From Microbacterium sp. (GTDB taxonomy: Bacteria > Actinomycetota > Actinomycetes > Actinomycetales > Microbacteriaceae), in assembly GCA_031178475.1 (NCBI GenBank), contig JAPSIX010000002.1, positions 1 through 37,548 on the forward strand: a stretch of DNA of 37,548 nucleotides. The letters are read 5' to 3'. A model generated the notes under the pieces. The model saw nothing but the letters and a program-made list of their open reading frames with translations. It did no database searches and was not told the DNA's origin. This document shows positions 1 through 7,731 of this stretch, one piece after another (positions within the stretch are counted from its first letter, which is position 1; every line of letters starts with the position of its first letter). The position numbers were made by a program, and so were the translations under genes.

Positions 1-64
1 CTGCCGGAGCGAGACGAAACGCATCGCCTCTTCCAATGTCGGTGGCCCGGTTCATCATGAAGGT

Positions 65-1519
65 ATGGCCTTCTTCTCCGAGATCGACGAGCACGTCACA
101 CGGATGCGCGACCTGCTCGGAGAAGAGTTGCGCGCCGAAGACCTGGTCGAGACCGCGGACGACCTGAGCGACGCCGGCATCCTGGAGATCATCTCGGCCG
201 CCGGATCCGTGCGGCGCCTCATGGAGCAGGTCGAGATCGTCGCCGCCGGGGTGGTCGCGGCGCGTTCGACTCGGGATGCCGGGCATGCCGGGTTCGCGCA
301 GTCGCGTGGCCACAGTTCGCCGGTGTCCTTCCTGCAGGAGATGACCGGCTCCAGTCGCGTGGAAGCTCAGAAGCAGGTCCGGCTGGGCGCGTCGCTGCGC
401 GAGAGCGCGTCCCAGGGCACGGGTGACGAACAACCCAATCGAGAGGGTCCTGGCGTGCTTCCGCAGCCGTGGCACGCATCGCTCGGAGCGGCGCTGCTCG
501 CCGGCACGCTGTCGTCCGCACAGCACGATGCGATCCTCCGCGGCCTGGGCGCGCCGACTGATGAGACCGACGACGCACGCGAGGCCTGGCGCGTCGCCGC
601 CGAACAGCTGGCCCTCGAGGCGCGCGAGCGCACCGTCGAAGAACTCGGGTCTGCGGCACGCGCGGTACGCGACCGACTCGACCCCGACGGGGCGGAGCGA
701 CGGTTCCTGGAGCGATTCGAACGACGCTCGTTCCGCACCTGGCGCGATCGGGACGGCATCAAGCATGCGTCCTGGGTGTTCGATGACGAAGGCGCCGCGT
801 TCCTGGAGGCCGTGCACGCCGCCGCCCTTCGGCCACGGCTGGGCCCGCGCTTCGTGGACGAGACGGAGAAGGCACAGGCCGATGACCTGACACGGGATCC
901 ACGGTCGAACGAGCAGCTCGCGTACGACCTCATGCTCGACATCATCCGCGCCGGCGTACTCGCCGAGCCGAAGAACGTGTTCGGCACCCGGCAGGCGGGC
1001 GTGCGGCTCGTCGCCACGAGTGCCCCCCGTGGCGGCGTCGGTCCCATCGGTCACACCGAGGACGGATTGCACACCGTCCCGGCGGCTGTGGTCGCGCAAC
1101 GGATCTGCGAAAGCGGAACCGTGGCGGTGACCGTCGACTCCTGCGGGAATCCGCTCAACGTCGGCAGGGAGCACAGGCTGTTCACTCCCGCTCAACGTGT
1201 CGCTCTCGCCATCCGCGACGGCGGATGCCGCTGGCGCGGCTGCGACCGTCCCGCCTTGTACTGTGAGGCGCATCACATCGACGAATGGGCCGCCGATCAG
1301 GGCCGCACCGACATCGATCGCGGCATCCTGCTCTGCAGGTTCCACCACGGCCAACTGCATCACGGCGGATGGCGCATCACAAGAACCGGCAAAGAGGAGT
1401 TCATGCTCCATCCGCCGGGCGGGGGCGCCGCCGTGCCTCTGCCGCCCCGCCTCGCCCTGAGATACGCGTGGGGCGACATCGACCCGCCGCCCCCACGCTT
1501 CCGACCAGTGGCTGCCTGA
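65..1519 (+). CDS. DUF222 / 13E12-repeat protein with C-terminal HNH nuclease domain
   Basis: A 484-residue protein of the DUF222 (13E12 repeat) family. The long, mainly helical Arg/Glu/Ala-rich N-terminal part (about residues 10-330) is DUF222-like. It is followed by an HNH nuclease module near residues 375-435, visible as CRWRGCD, then EAHHIDEW and LCRFHHGQLHHGGW, which give the paired Cys and the His-Asn/His-type metal and catalytic positions. The family occurs in many paralogous copies in Actinobacteria and its biological role is not established; nuclease activity is inferred from the HNH motif only. ATG 65 was chosen; GAAGG lies immediately upstream and CATCAT stands 6 nt before the ATG. 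It ends 8 nt before the convergent hydrolase gene. No mobile-element signs flank it. Confidence 0.9.
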   Translation: MAFFSEIDEHVTRMRDLLGEELRAEDLVETADDLSDAGILEIISAAGSVRRLMEQVEIVAAGVVAARSTRDAGHAGFAQSRGHSSPVSFLQEMTGSSRVEAQKQVRLGASLRESASQGTGDEQPNREGPGVLPQPWHASLGAALLAGTLSSAQHDAILRGLGAPTDETDDAREAWRVAAEQLALEARERTVEELGSAARAVRDRLDPDGAERRFLERFERRSFRTWRDRDGIKHASWVFDDEGAAFLEAVHAAALRPRLGPRFVDETEKAQADDLTRDPRSNEQLAYDLMLDIIRAGVLAEPKNVFGTRQAGVRLVATSAPRGGVGPIGHTEDGLHTVPAAVVAQRICESGTVAVTVDSCGNPLNVGREHRLFTPAQRVALAIRDGGCRWRGCDRPALYCEAHHIDEWAADQGRTDIDRGILLCRFHHGQLHHGGWRITRTGKEEFMLHPPGGGAAVPLPPRLALRYAWGDIDPPPPRFRPVAA

Positions 1520-1527
1520 GGGGCGCG

Positions 1528-2247
1528 TCACACTTCGCCGAACAGCTCCGGCAACGTCCTGCAGAACTCGTCGAAGTGGCTGTACCAGACGGTGTGCGCG
1601 GCACCAGGGACACCGCGCACGTCGACGCCGAGAGATGACATCCGCCGCGCGTCCTCCTCCGAGACGAAGCCGCTCGGAACCGCCCGCACGAGGATGGCCC
1701 CGCTGCCCGGGTTCAGATCGACATTCGCACCCGCCGAGATTGAGGCGGCGGTCGCAGGATCGAACTGTTCCGCCGCACGCGCTTCAACAGCGGCGTCCTG
1801 CTCGCTGTAGAAGGGACGGCTCTCACGCAACCACGCAGGATTCCGGCGGCGCTGCCGATCCGCCTCGTATTGGGCGGTGAGAGCAACAGGATCCCGACCG
1901 CCCCGGAATGAGCAGGTCGTGTCGACGTAGATGGCGCCCTCGAGCGCCAGCGCATCCGCAGCCGCCGCGAGCACGGTGCCGCCGTAAGAGTGCCCGACCG
2001 CCCAGATGGGCCCGCCAGCAGCGCGCGACCGCACGGTCTCGACCACTGCCTCCGCGGCCGACAGCACACTGCAGCCGGTATCGCCATAAGACAGCCCGTG
2101 CCCGGGCAGATCCAGAGCCACCACGCGAAACCCACGGGCGACAAGCACCGGAGTCAACCGCCACCAGCTTTCGGCCGAGCCCATCATCCCGTGCAGCAGC
2201 AGAGCGACCCGCTCCCCTGTGCCGGTCTCGACCGCGTTGAGCCGCAT
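1528..2247 (-). CDS. Alpha/beta-fold hydrolase
   Basis: A 239-residue alpha/beta hydrolase. The oxyanion region reads LLLHGMMGS near residue 17, the nucleophile elbow is GHSYGG with Ser87, and the catalytic His is probably His218 in AAHTVWY near the C-terminus. The substrate cannot be told from sequence; esterase, lipase or epoxide-hydrolase-like roles all fit. A longer open frame runs upstream, but the start at 2247 (ATG, MRLNAVE) is preferred because the hydrolase fold begins there and because the upstream gene, read in another frame, stops only 8 nt before it. It is therefore the last gene of a minus-strand run with the AlaX-like gene and ispG. Confidence 0.88.
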   Translation of the reverse strand: MRLNAVETGTGERVALLLHGMMGSAESWWRLTPVLVARGFRVVALDLPGHGLSYGDTGCSVLSAAEAVVETVRSRAAGGPIWAVGHSYGGTVLAAAADALALEGAIYVDTTCSFRGGRDPVALTAQYEADRQRRRNPAWLRESRPFYSEQDAAVEARAAEQFDPATAASISAGANVDLNPGSGAILVRAVPSGFVSEEDARRMSSLGVDVRGVPGAAHTVWYSHFDEFCRTLPELFGEV

Positions 2248-2255
2248 CGGACCGC

Positions 2256-3119
2256 TCAGGCCGGCTCCACCGTCGTCGTCATGACCAGCAGCTGCGAGTC
2301 GGGCATGTGCAGCGACACCCTGATCGACGCGAACTCCGCCAGCGAGCGCACATGCGTGCCGCCGCACAGGAATCCCACCTCGCCCTCCGGCAACGCGCAA
2401 CGCCACTGACGACGGTCGATGATCGACGGACCGTCCACATCGACACGACTGGAAGCCCCGGACGACACCCACTCGGCGAGACGCGCGTTGATGCGCTGCT
2501 CCCGCTCGGTGAGCGACCCAGCCAAACCCTCGGAGTCGAAACCCGCCTTGCGCAGGCTCTTGCCCAGCCGATACTCGTCGACGCTGCCGTCGATGTGGAT
2601 CCGGCTGTACTGGTTCGCGCGGCCCTCGAAGTCCGGGTTGCCCAGCGGGTCCGCGCCGATCGGCTTGCGCCACAGGTCGACGACCGCGGCATCCAGAGCG
2701 AGCGACGCGAGGTGGCACGCGGTGTGCCCGCGGCTCAGCCCGGCCCGCCGTCCGGCATCCACCCGCAGCTTCACCTCGGCGCCCGGCACCAGCCAGGCCG
2801 GAACCTCCCGAGCCGCGAGCCGATGCGCGACCAGCCAAGTCCACCCGTCGGCGCCACGCTTGACCGGGATGCTTTCGCCGATCGCCAACTCGCCATCATC
2901 GCTCGCCGCCGCCATCACGGCTTCGGCCACCGCCACAGTCTGCTCGCCGCAGATGACGACGCCGGAATCACCGGGCTGATCCGGCCAGGTGTGATCGACG
3001 GGATGAAAGGGCGTCGCGTCGACGATCACGAAGGCGGCGGAATCGACGGATCGCCCGTGCGTCACGACCCCACGTCCCGTCAGATCACCGGCGGGAAAGG
3101 AGACGTGAGTGCTCGACAT
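2256..3119 (-). CDS. AlaX-like alanyl-tRNA editing protein
   Basis: A 287-residue protein resembling the editing domain of alanyl-tRNA synthetase (AlaX/SAD family), a zinc-dependent hydrolase that in known members removes mischarged Ser or Gly from tRNA-Ala. It has the family's opening region (DATPFHPVDHTWPDQPGDSG, about residues 34-53), a GHTACH metal motif with His132 and His136, and a CGGTH motif with Cys252 and His256, so all four expected zinc ligands are present. The divergent parts between these motifs leave open a related threonyl/alanyl tRNA hydrolase role. It lies 3 nt downstream of ispG on the same strand and is followed 8 nt later by the hydrolase gene, an apparent operon. Confidence 0.86.
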   Translation of the reverse strand: MSSTHVSFPAGDLTGRGVVTHGRSVDSAAFVIVDATPFHPVDHTWPDQPGDSGVVICGEQTVAVAEAVMAAASDDGELAIGESIPVKRGADGWTWLVAHRLAAREVPAWLVPGAEVKLRVDAGRRAGLSRGHTACHLASLALDAAVVDLWRKPIGADPLGNPDFEGRANQYSRIHIDGSVDEYRLGKSLRKAGFDSEGLAGSLTEREQRINARLAEWVSSGASSRVDVDGPSIIDRRQWRCALPEGEVGFLCGGTHVRSLAEFASIRVSLHMPDSQLLVMTTTVEPA

Positions 3120-3122
3120 GGA

Positions 3123-4274
3123 TCAGGCCGTCAGCACCTGAGCCGTGCCGATGGGAGCGTTCGGTCCCATCTCGGCGGCGATGCGGTTCGCCTCCTCGAT
3201 GAGCGTGGGGACGATGTCGGCCTCGGGCACGGTCTTGATGACCTCCCCCTTGACGAAGATCTGCCCCTTGCCGTTGCCGGAGGCGACGCCGAGATCGGCC
3301 TCTCGTGCCTCGCCCGGCCCGTTGACGACGCAGCCCATGACGGCGACCCGCAGCGGCACGGTCATGTCCTTCAGGCCCTCGGTCACGTTGTCGGCCAGTG
3401 AGTACACGTCGACCTGAGCGCGCCCGCACGAGGGGCACGACACGATCTCGAGCTTGCGCTCACGCAAGTTCAGCGACTGCAGGATCTGGTGGCCTACCTT
3501 GACCTCTTCGGCCGGCGGCGCCGACAGCGAGACGCGGATCGTGTCGCCGATCCCCTCGCCGAGCAGGATGCCGAACGCGGTGGCGCTCTTGATGGTGCCC
3601 TGGAACGCCGGGCCCGCCTCGGTCACGCCGAGGTGCAGCGGCCAGTCGCCGCGCTCTGCCAACATCCGGTACGCCTGCACCATCACGACCGGGTCGTTGT
3701 GCTTGACCGAGATCTTGAAGTCGTGGAAGTCGTGCTCCTCGAACAGCGACGCCTCCCACACCGCGCTCTCCACGAGCGCCTCCGGAGTCGCCTTGCCGTA
3801 CTTCTCGAGCAGGCGACGGTCGAGGGAGCCGGCGTTCACGCCGATGCGCAGCGACACTCCGGCGTCGGCCGCGGCCTTCGCGATCGCGCCGACCTGGTCG
3901 TCGAACTTGCGGATGTTGCCCGGGTTCACCCGCACGGCGGCACAGCCGGCGTCGATCGCCTGGAAGACGTACTTCGGCTGGAAGTGGATGTCGGCGATGA
4001 CCGGGATCTGGCTCTTCTTGGCGATGATGTGCAGCACATCGGCGTCATCCTGCGACGGGACGGCGACACGCACGATCTCGCAACCGGATGCCGTCAGCTC
4101 GGCGATCTGCTGCAGGGTGCCGTTGATGTCAGTGGTCTTCGTCGTGGTCATCGACTGGACGCTGACGGGGGCGTCGCCGCCGACGAGCACCTTGCCGACC
4201 CGAATCTGACGGGACTTGCGGCGAGGGGCGAGGACGGCGGGCACACGGGGCATCCCAAGGTTCACGGCTGGCAC
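3123..4274 (-). CDS. ispG: 4-hydroxy-3-methylbut-2-enyl diphosphate synthase (IspG/GcpE)
   Basis: Penultimate enzyme of the MEP isoprenoid pathway, which reduces methylerythritol cyclodiphosphate to HMBPP with a [4Fe-4S] cluster. The 383 residues match the usual bacterial length. The TIM-barrel part begins at [15 protein letters not shown] (about residue 30). The cluster cysteines are Cys280 and Cys283 in CPSCGR and Cys315 in GCVVNGPGE, whose Glu is the conserved cluster-side ligand. The GTG at 4274 lies 6 nt after a TAGGCT hexamer, which favours a leaderless start. A GGAGGA sequence in that 6-nt spacer could instead serve a GTG at 4265 or the ATG at 4253, so the exact N-terminus is uncertain. 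Confidence 0.97.
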   Translation of the reverse strand: MPAVNLGMPRVPAVLAPRRKSRQIRVGKVLVGGDAPVSVQSMTTTKTTDINGTLQQIAELTASGCEIVRVAVPSQDDADVLHIIAKKSQIPVIADIHFQPKYVFQAIDAGCAAVRVNPGNIRKFDDQVGAIAKAAADAGVSLRIGVNAGSLDRRLLEKYGKATPEALVESAVWEASLFEEHDFHDFKISVKHNDPVVMVQAYRMLAERGDWPLHLGVTEAGPAFQGTIKSATAFGILLGEGIGDTIRVSLSAPPAEEVKVGHQILQSLNLRERKLEIVSCPSCGRAQVDVYSLADNVTEGLKDMTVPLRVAVMGCVVNGPGEAREADLGVASGNGKGQIFVKGEVIKTVPEADIVPTLIEEANRIAAEMGPNAPIGTAQVLTA

Positions 4275-4280
4275 TCCTCC

Positions 4281-4286
4281 AGCCTA
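4281..4286 (-). promoter_or_regulatory. Putative -10 element of ispG (leaderless)
   Basis: TAGGCT on the minus strand, followed by exactly 6 nt (GGAGGA) and then GTG 4274. This spacing puts the expected transcription start on the start codon. No convincing -35 box is visible. The spacer itself is Shine-Dalgarno-like, so an ordinary leadered start is the alternative. Confidence 0.5.
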
Positions 4287-4341
4287 CGACGCCCGGATCG
4301 GCGCGGGCTGGATGCCAGCAGGGCGGACGCCGTCGATGTGG

Positions 4342-4347
4342 TAGTTT
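4342..4347 (+). promoter_or_regulatory. Putative -10 element of the trp leader transcript
   Basis: TAGTTT, 6 nt upstream of the leader-peptide ATG at 4354. No Shine-Dalgarno sequence lies between them, so a leaderless transcript beginning at the A of the ATG is the simplest reading. No clear -35 box is seen. Confidence 0.55.
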
Positions 4348-4353
4348 CAGCGC

Positions 4354-4389
4354 ATGATCACGCACCGCAGCTGGTGGCCCGCCTGCTAG
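4354..4389 (+). CDS. trp leader peptide MITHRSWWPAC
   Basis: An 11-codon ORF (ATG 4354, TAG 4387-4389) encoding MITHRSWWPAC, with two adjacent Trp codons TGG-TGG at 4372-4377. It precedes a Trp-type synthase gene and overlaps the first strand of a set of competing hairpins, which is the arrangement of ribosome-mediated attenuation. Stalling at the Trp codons when tryptophan is scarce would cover the segment at 4379-4383 and free 4389-4394 to form the antiterminator. The peptide itself probably has no function after translation. Confidence 0.88.
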   Translation: MITHRSWWPAC

Positions 4390-4442
4390 GCGGTGCGTTC
4401 GCGATCTCACAGAACACAGACCGCCCGCTGGGGCGGTCTTTT
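4379..4442 (+). terminator. trp attenuator: competing hairpins and intrinsic terminator
   Basis: Four segments can be read. Segment 1, CCGCC (4379-4383), pairs with segment 2, GGCGG (4389-4393), around the leader stop codon. Segment 2 extended to GGCGGT (4389-4394) can instead pair with ACCGCC (4420-4425) as antiterminator. The terminator is AGACCGCCC (4418-4426), loop GCTG, GGGCGGTCT (4431-4439): a perfect 9-bp stem running into TTTT at 4439-4442. Terminator and antiterminator share segment 3 and are mutually exclusive, as in classical trp attenuation. The synthase gene starts 31 nt later. Confidence 0.9.
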
Positions 4443-4472
4443 CGTCTGGCCGCCCGGAATCCAGGAGAACCG

Positions 4473-6353
4473 ATGAACCACCTGACGCCGGACACGCCCT
4501 TCGTGCTCATCGCGCGCCACGGCGCAGACACCGTCGAGCTGCTGACCGGCGACATCGTCGACGTCGAGCTCCTCGCAGACATCCCGCTCACCCGAAACGG
4601 GGAGCCGCAGGAGGTCTTCGCCATGGTTCCGTTCCGGCAGGTGCGCGAGCGCGGCTTCGAGGCGCGGGACGACAACGCGCCGCTGCGCTGCCTGCTCGTC
4701 GACCGCCACGAGCACCTCGACGCCGCCGCCCTCATCGCCGAGCTCCCCTCCGCGCGCATCCCCCTCCGCGACGGCGGATTCGACATCTCCGACGACGAGT
4801 ACGCCGAAATGGTGGAGCGGGTCATCTCCGACGAGATCGGCCGCGGCGAGGGCGCGAACTTCGTGATCCGCCGCGACTACACGGCCTCGTTCGACGCCGA
4901 CGACCGCACGGCTGCGCTGTCGTGGTTCCGCGCTCTGCTGGAGCACGAGCGCGGCGCGTACTGGACCTTCGCGGTCGTCACGCCCGGCCTCGTCGCCGTC
5001 GGCGCCAGCCCGGAAGCCCACGTCGTCGCGCGGGACGGGATCGTCACGATGAACCCGATCTCGGGCACGTTCCGGCATCCGGCCGGCGGCGCCACCCGCG
5101 AGACGCTGACCGAGTTCCTCTCCTCCACGAAGGAGACCGAGGAGCTGTTCATGGTCGTCGACGAGGAGCTGAAGATGATGAGCGCCGTCTGCTCGGACGG
5201 CGGCCGCATCACCGGCCCGCACCTGAAGGAGATGTCGCGCCTGACCCACACCGAGTACATGCTGCGGGGACGCAGCAGGCTCGATCCGCGCGAGATCCTG
5301 CGGGAGACCATGTTCGCGCCGACCGTGACCGGATCGCCGATGCAGAACGCCTGCACGGTCATCCGCCGGTACGAACGCGCACCGCGCGGCTACTACTCCG
5401 GCGTCGCGGCGCTCTTCACTCCGAACGGCGACGGCGGGCACGACCTCGACGCGCCGATCCTCATCCGCACCGCCTACCTCGACGGCGGCACGGTGCGCGT
5501 GCCGGTGGGCGCGACCCTCGTGCGCCACTCTGACCCGCTCGGAGAGGTCGGCGAGACACACGGCAAGGCGGCAGGCGTGCTCGGGGCGATCGGGGCCGTC
5601 GAGCGCGACCTCCCCGCAGACGTCGACCCTGACGCGCCCGTCGCACCCCGCTCCCTCGCCGGAGACCCCGCCATCGCCGCGCTGCTGGCATCGCGGAACA
5701 CCCGACTCGCCGAATTCTGGATTCAGCCGCAGGATGCCGATGGCGTCGGCCCGTTCGCGGGTCGCACCGCGCTGGTCGTCGACGCCGAGGACCGCTTCAC
5801 GACGATGCTCGCCCACCAGTTGCGCCACCTCGGGCTCGACGTTTGGATCGCCGGATGGGACGAGGTGACGGATGCCGCTGTCGATGACGCCGGGATCCTC
5901 GTCGCAGGCCCGGGCCCCGGCGACCCGCGGGACGCGAGCGCGGCGCGCATCCGCCGCATGCGGGAGGTCGTCGCGCGACGCCTGGACGCAGGCAGCCCGC
6001 TGCTGGCCGTCTGCCTGAGCCATCAGATCCTCGCCGACCGGCTCGGCATCGATCTCGTCCCGCTGGACGCGCCGCACCAGGGCGTGCAGAAAACGGTTCC
6101 GGTGTTCGGCGAGGACGCCTCGATCGGCTTCTACAACACGTTCACCGCGCGGGTCGCCCCCGGCAGCACCGCGGCCGGGTCAGCCGAGATCTCCGCCGAC
6201 CCGCTCACTGGAGACGTGTACGCGCTCCGCGGCGAAAGCTTCGCGAGCGTGCAGGGGCACCTCGAGTCGATCCTGTCGCGCGACGGCATCCGCACCCTGG
6301 AGCGGCTGGTGGCGCACGCCGTGAAGCTCAGCCCAGCAGATTCACCGGCTTGA
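4473..6353 (+). CDS. Fused anthranilate synthase, TrpE-TrpG type (PhzE-like)
   Basis: A 626-residue fusion of a chorismate-binding TrpE-like domain (about 1-410) and a class I glutamine amidotransferase domain (about 430-620). The synthase half has NPISGTFRHP and DEELKMMSAVCSDGGRITGPHLKEM, then HTEYML, closer to PhzE than to canonical TrpE. The amidotransferase half has GPGPGDPRD, the nucleophile Cys514 in AVCLSHQ, and His596/Glu598 in GHLES, a complete triad. It should convert chorismate plus glutamine to anthranilate; ADIC (the PhzE product) cannot be excluded. The trp attenuator upstream argues for tryptophan supply, and no phz genes are present. ATG 4473 follows AGGAGA (4463-4468). Its last 26 nt overlap the convergent protease gene. 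Confidence 0.92.
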   Translation: MNHLTPDTPFVLIARHGADTVELLTGDIVDVELLADIPLTRNGEPQEVFAMVPFRQVRERGFEARDDNAPLRCLLVDRHEHLDAAALIAELPSARIPLRDGGFDISDDEYAEMVERVISDEIGRGEGANFVIRRDYTASFDADDRTAALSWFRALLEHERGAYWTFAVVTPGLVAVGASPEAHVVARDGIVTMNPISGTFRHPAGGATRETLTEFLSSTKETEELFMVVDEELKMMSAVCSDGGRITGPHLKEMSRLTHTEYMLRGRSRLDPREILRETMFAPTVTGSPMQNACTVIRRYERAPRGYYSGVAALFTPNGDGGHDLDAPILIRTAYLDGGTVRVPVGATLVRHSDPLGEVGETHGKAAGVLGAIGAVERDLPADVDPDAPVAPRSLAGDPAIAALLASRNTRLAEFWIQPQDADGVGPFAGRTALVVDAEDRFTTMLAHQLRHLGLDVWIAGWDEVTDAAVDDAGILVAGPGPGDPRDASAARIRRMREVVARRLDAGSPLLAVCLSHQILADRLGIDLVPLDAPHQGVQKTVPVFGEDASIGFYNTFTARVAPGSTAAGSAEISADPLTGDVYALRGESFASVQGHLESILSRDGIRTLERLVAHAVKLSPADSPA

Positions 6354-7617
6354 CCAGATCGGCGACAAGCAGCAGCGCCCCCATGCCGATCAGCAGCACG
6401 GCGACCACCACCGTCATCGGCACGAGCCGCGTGGCGTCCACGGGTGCCGGCTCCGGGCGCCGCAGCATCCGGGCCCATGTCCGCCGCAACCCGTCCCAGA
6501 GGGCGACCACCACATGCCCGCCGTCCAGCGGCAGCAGCGGGATGAGGTTGAACACGAACAGGGCGATGTTCAGCGCGCCCAGCAGGTTCAGCAGCACGAC
6601 GAGCCGGTTCAGCACCGGGGCGTCGGTCGCCGCGACCTCACCGGCGATGCGCCCCACCCCCACCACACTCAATGGCCCGTTCGGGTCGCGCTCCTGATCG
6701 GTGAACAACGTCACGCCGATGTCCCACAGCCGCACCGGCAGCGTCGCGATCATCGAGGCGACGGCGCCGGTCTGCTGCATCGCAAGCTCCGGCCCGGTGC
6801 TGAGCGGCTGGGGAACGTACGCCACCTGCGCGTAGACCCCCGCGTAGCCCACCTCGCGGACGACCTTCTGCCCCTCGGCGTCGAGGAACTCGCGTTCCGC
6901 GCTGACCGGGGTGAGCGTCAGCGACACCTCCTCGCCGTCGCGCCGCACCACCACGGCCAGCGGCTCCCCCGGGGAGTCCTGAATGATCGCCGCCGCCTCC
7001 GCGAAGGTGCCGACCTGCTTCCCGTCGACGCTCACCAACTCGTCGAGGGGACGGATGCCGGCCTCCGCGGCCGGCGCGGCCGGGTCGTCGGCGTCGCACT
7101 CGGTCTGCTGCGACCCAGCGGGCAGCACGCACTCGCTGACGGCGGAGACAGTTGTCGTGCCCTGCTGCACGCCGATCCCGGAGGCGAGGATCGTGAAGAC
7201 GAGGACGGCGAGCACGAGATTCATCAGCGGCCCACCGAGCATGACGATGATGCGCTTCCAGACCGGCAGCCGGTAGAACACGCGGCCCTCATCGCCCTCG
7301 GCGATGGTCTCGTCGTTGGCGGATCGCGCGTCTTGCACGAGCGCCCGGAAGACGCCCTTCGCCGGCCCGGCCTGCTGGGACGGCGGGTACATGCCCGACA
7401 TGGAGATGAAGCCGCCGAGCGGCAGCGCCTTGAAGCCGTATTCGGTCTCGCCGATCCGCCTCGACCACAGCCGGGGGCCGAAGCCGATCATGTACTGGCC
7501 GACGCGCACGCCGAACAGCTTCGCGGGCACCAGATGGCCCACCTCGTGCAGTCCGATCGATACGCCGAGGCCGACGAGCATGAACAGGATGCCGCCCAAG
7601 TACAGCAGTGTCTCCAC
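6328..7617 (-). CDS. Site-2 zinc metalloprotease, RseP/Rip1 family (M50)
   Basis: A membrane-embedded M50 protease of about 429 residues, related to RseP of E. coli and Rip1 of mycobacteria, which cleave anti-sigma factors or other membrane substrates within the bilayer. The first membrane segment carries HEVGH with His24, Glu25 and His28. A central extracytoplasmic PDZ domain covers about residues 130-240. The second conserved motif is NLIPLLPLDGGH in the third membrane segment, followed by a C-terminal membrane helix. The start is taken as GTG 7617 (VETLLYLGG), because the open frame upstream is not protein-like and TAGCGT lies 7 nt before the GTG. dxr and ispG lie on either side, as in other Actinobacteria, but each is separated from it by an opposite-strand gene. 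Confidence 0.93.
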   Translation of the reverse strand: METLLYLGGILFMLVGLGVSIGLHEVGHLVPAKLFGVRVGQYMIGFGPRLWSRRIGETEYGFKALPLGGFISMSGMYPPSQQAGPAKGVFRALVQDARSANDETIAEGDEGRVFYRLPVWKRIIVMLGGPLMNLVLAVLVFTILASGIGVQQGTTTVSAVSECVLPAGSQQTECDADDPAAPAAEAGIRPLDELVSVDGKQVGTFAEAAAIIQDSPGEPLAVVVRRDGEEVSLTLTPVSAEREFLDAEGQKVVREVGYAGVYAQVAYVPQPLSTGPELAMQQTGAVASMIATLPVRLWDIGVTLFTDQERDPNGPLSVVGVGRIAGEVAATDAPVLNRLVVLLNLLGALNIALFVFNLIPLLPLDGGHVVVALWDGLRRTWARMLRRPEPAPVDATRLVPMTVVVAVLLIGMGALLLVADLVKPVNLLG

Positions 7618-7624
7618 CGCCCCA

Positions 7625-7630
7625 ACGCTA
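7625..7630 (-). promoter_or_regulatory. Putative -10 element of the M50 protease gene
   Basis: TAGCGT on the minus strand, 7 nt before GTG 7617, compatible with a leaderless transcript. No clear -35 box. The divergent Mur ligase gene starts at 7732, so the 114-nt gap must hold both promoters; I see no equally clear element for the ligase. Confidence 0.45.
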
Positions 7631-7731
7631 GTGCCCCGGTGGTAGGAATCCGCTGTGCCGCCAGCGGTGCGCCGCGCGGTGTCGCCCACCGCCGCTGGGT
7701 GGCGCCTGACGCGTGAGATCATGGACGCAAC

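Noticed and set aside
65-1519. DUF222/HNH gene as mobile element, homing endonuclease or defence island
   Set aside because: No integrase, inverted repeats, intein/intron borders or other defence genes nearby. The family is widespread and chromosomal in Actinobacteria.
3489-4472. The plus-strand frame of the synthase stays open far upstream of 4473
   Set aside because: This extension lies opposite ispG and runs through the trp leader and terminator. The protein-like sequence and AGGAGA ribosome binding site point to ATG 4473.
4473-6353. Phenazine biosynthesis locus
   Set aside because: The PhzE-like fusion is the only such gene. No phzA/B, phzD, phzF or phzG relatives lie in the window, and the trp attenuator points elsewhere.
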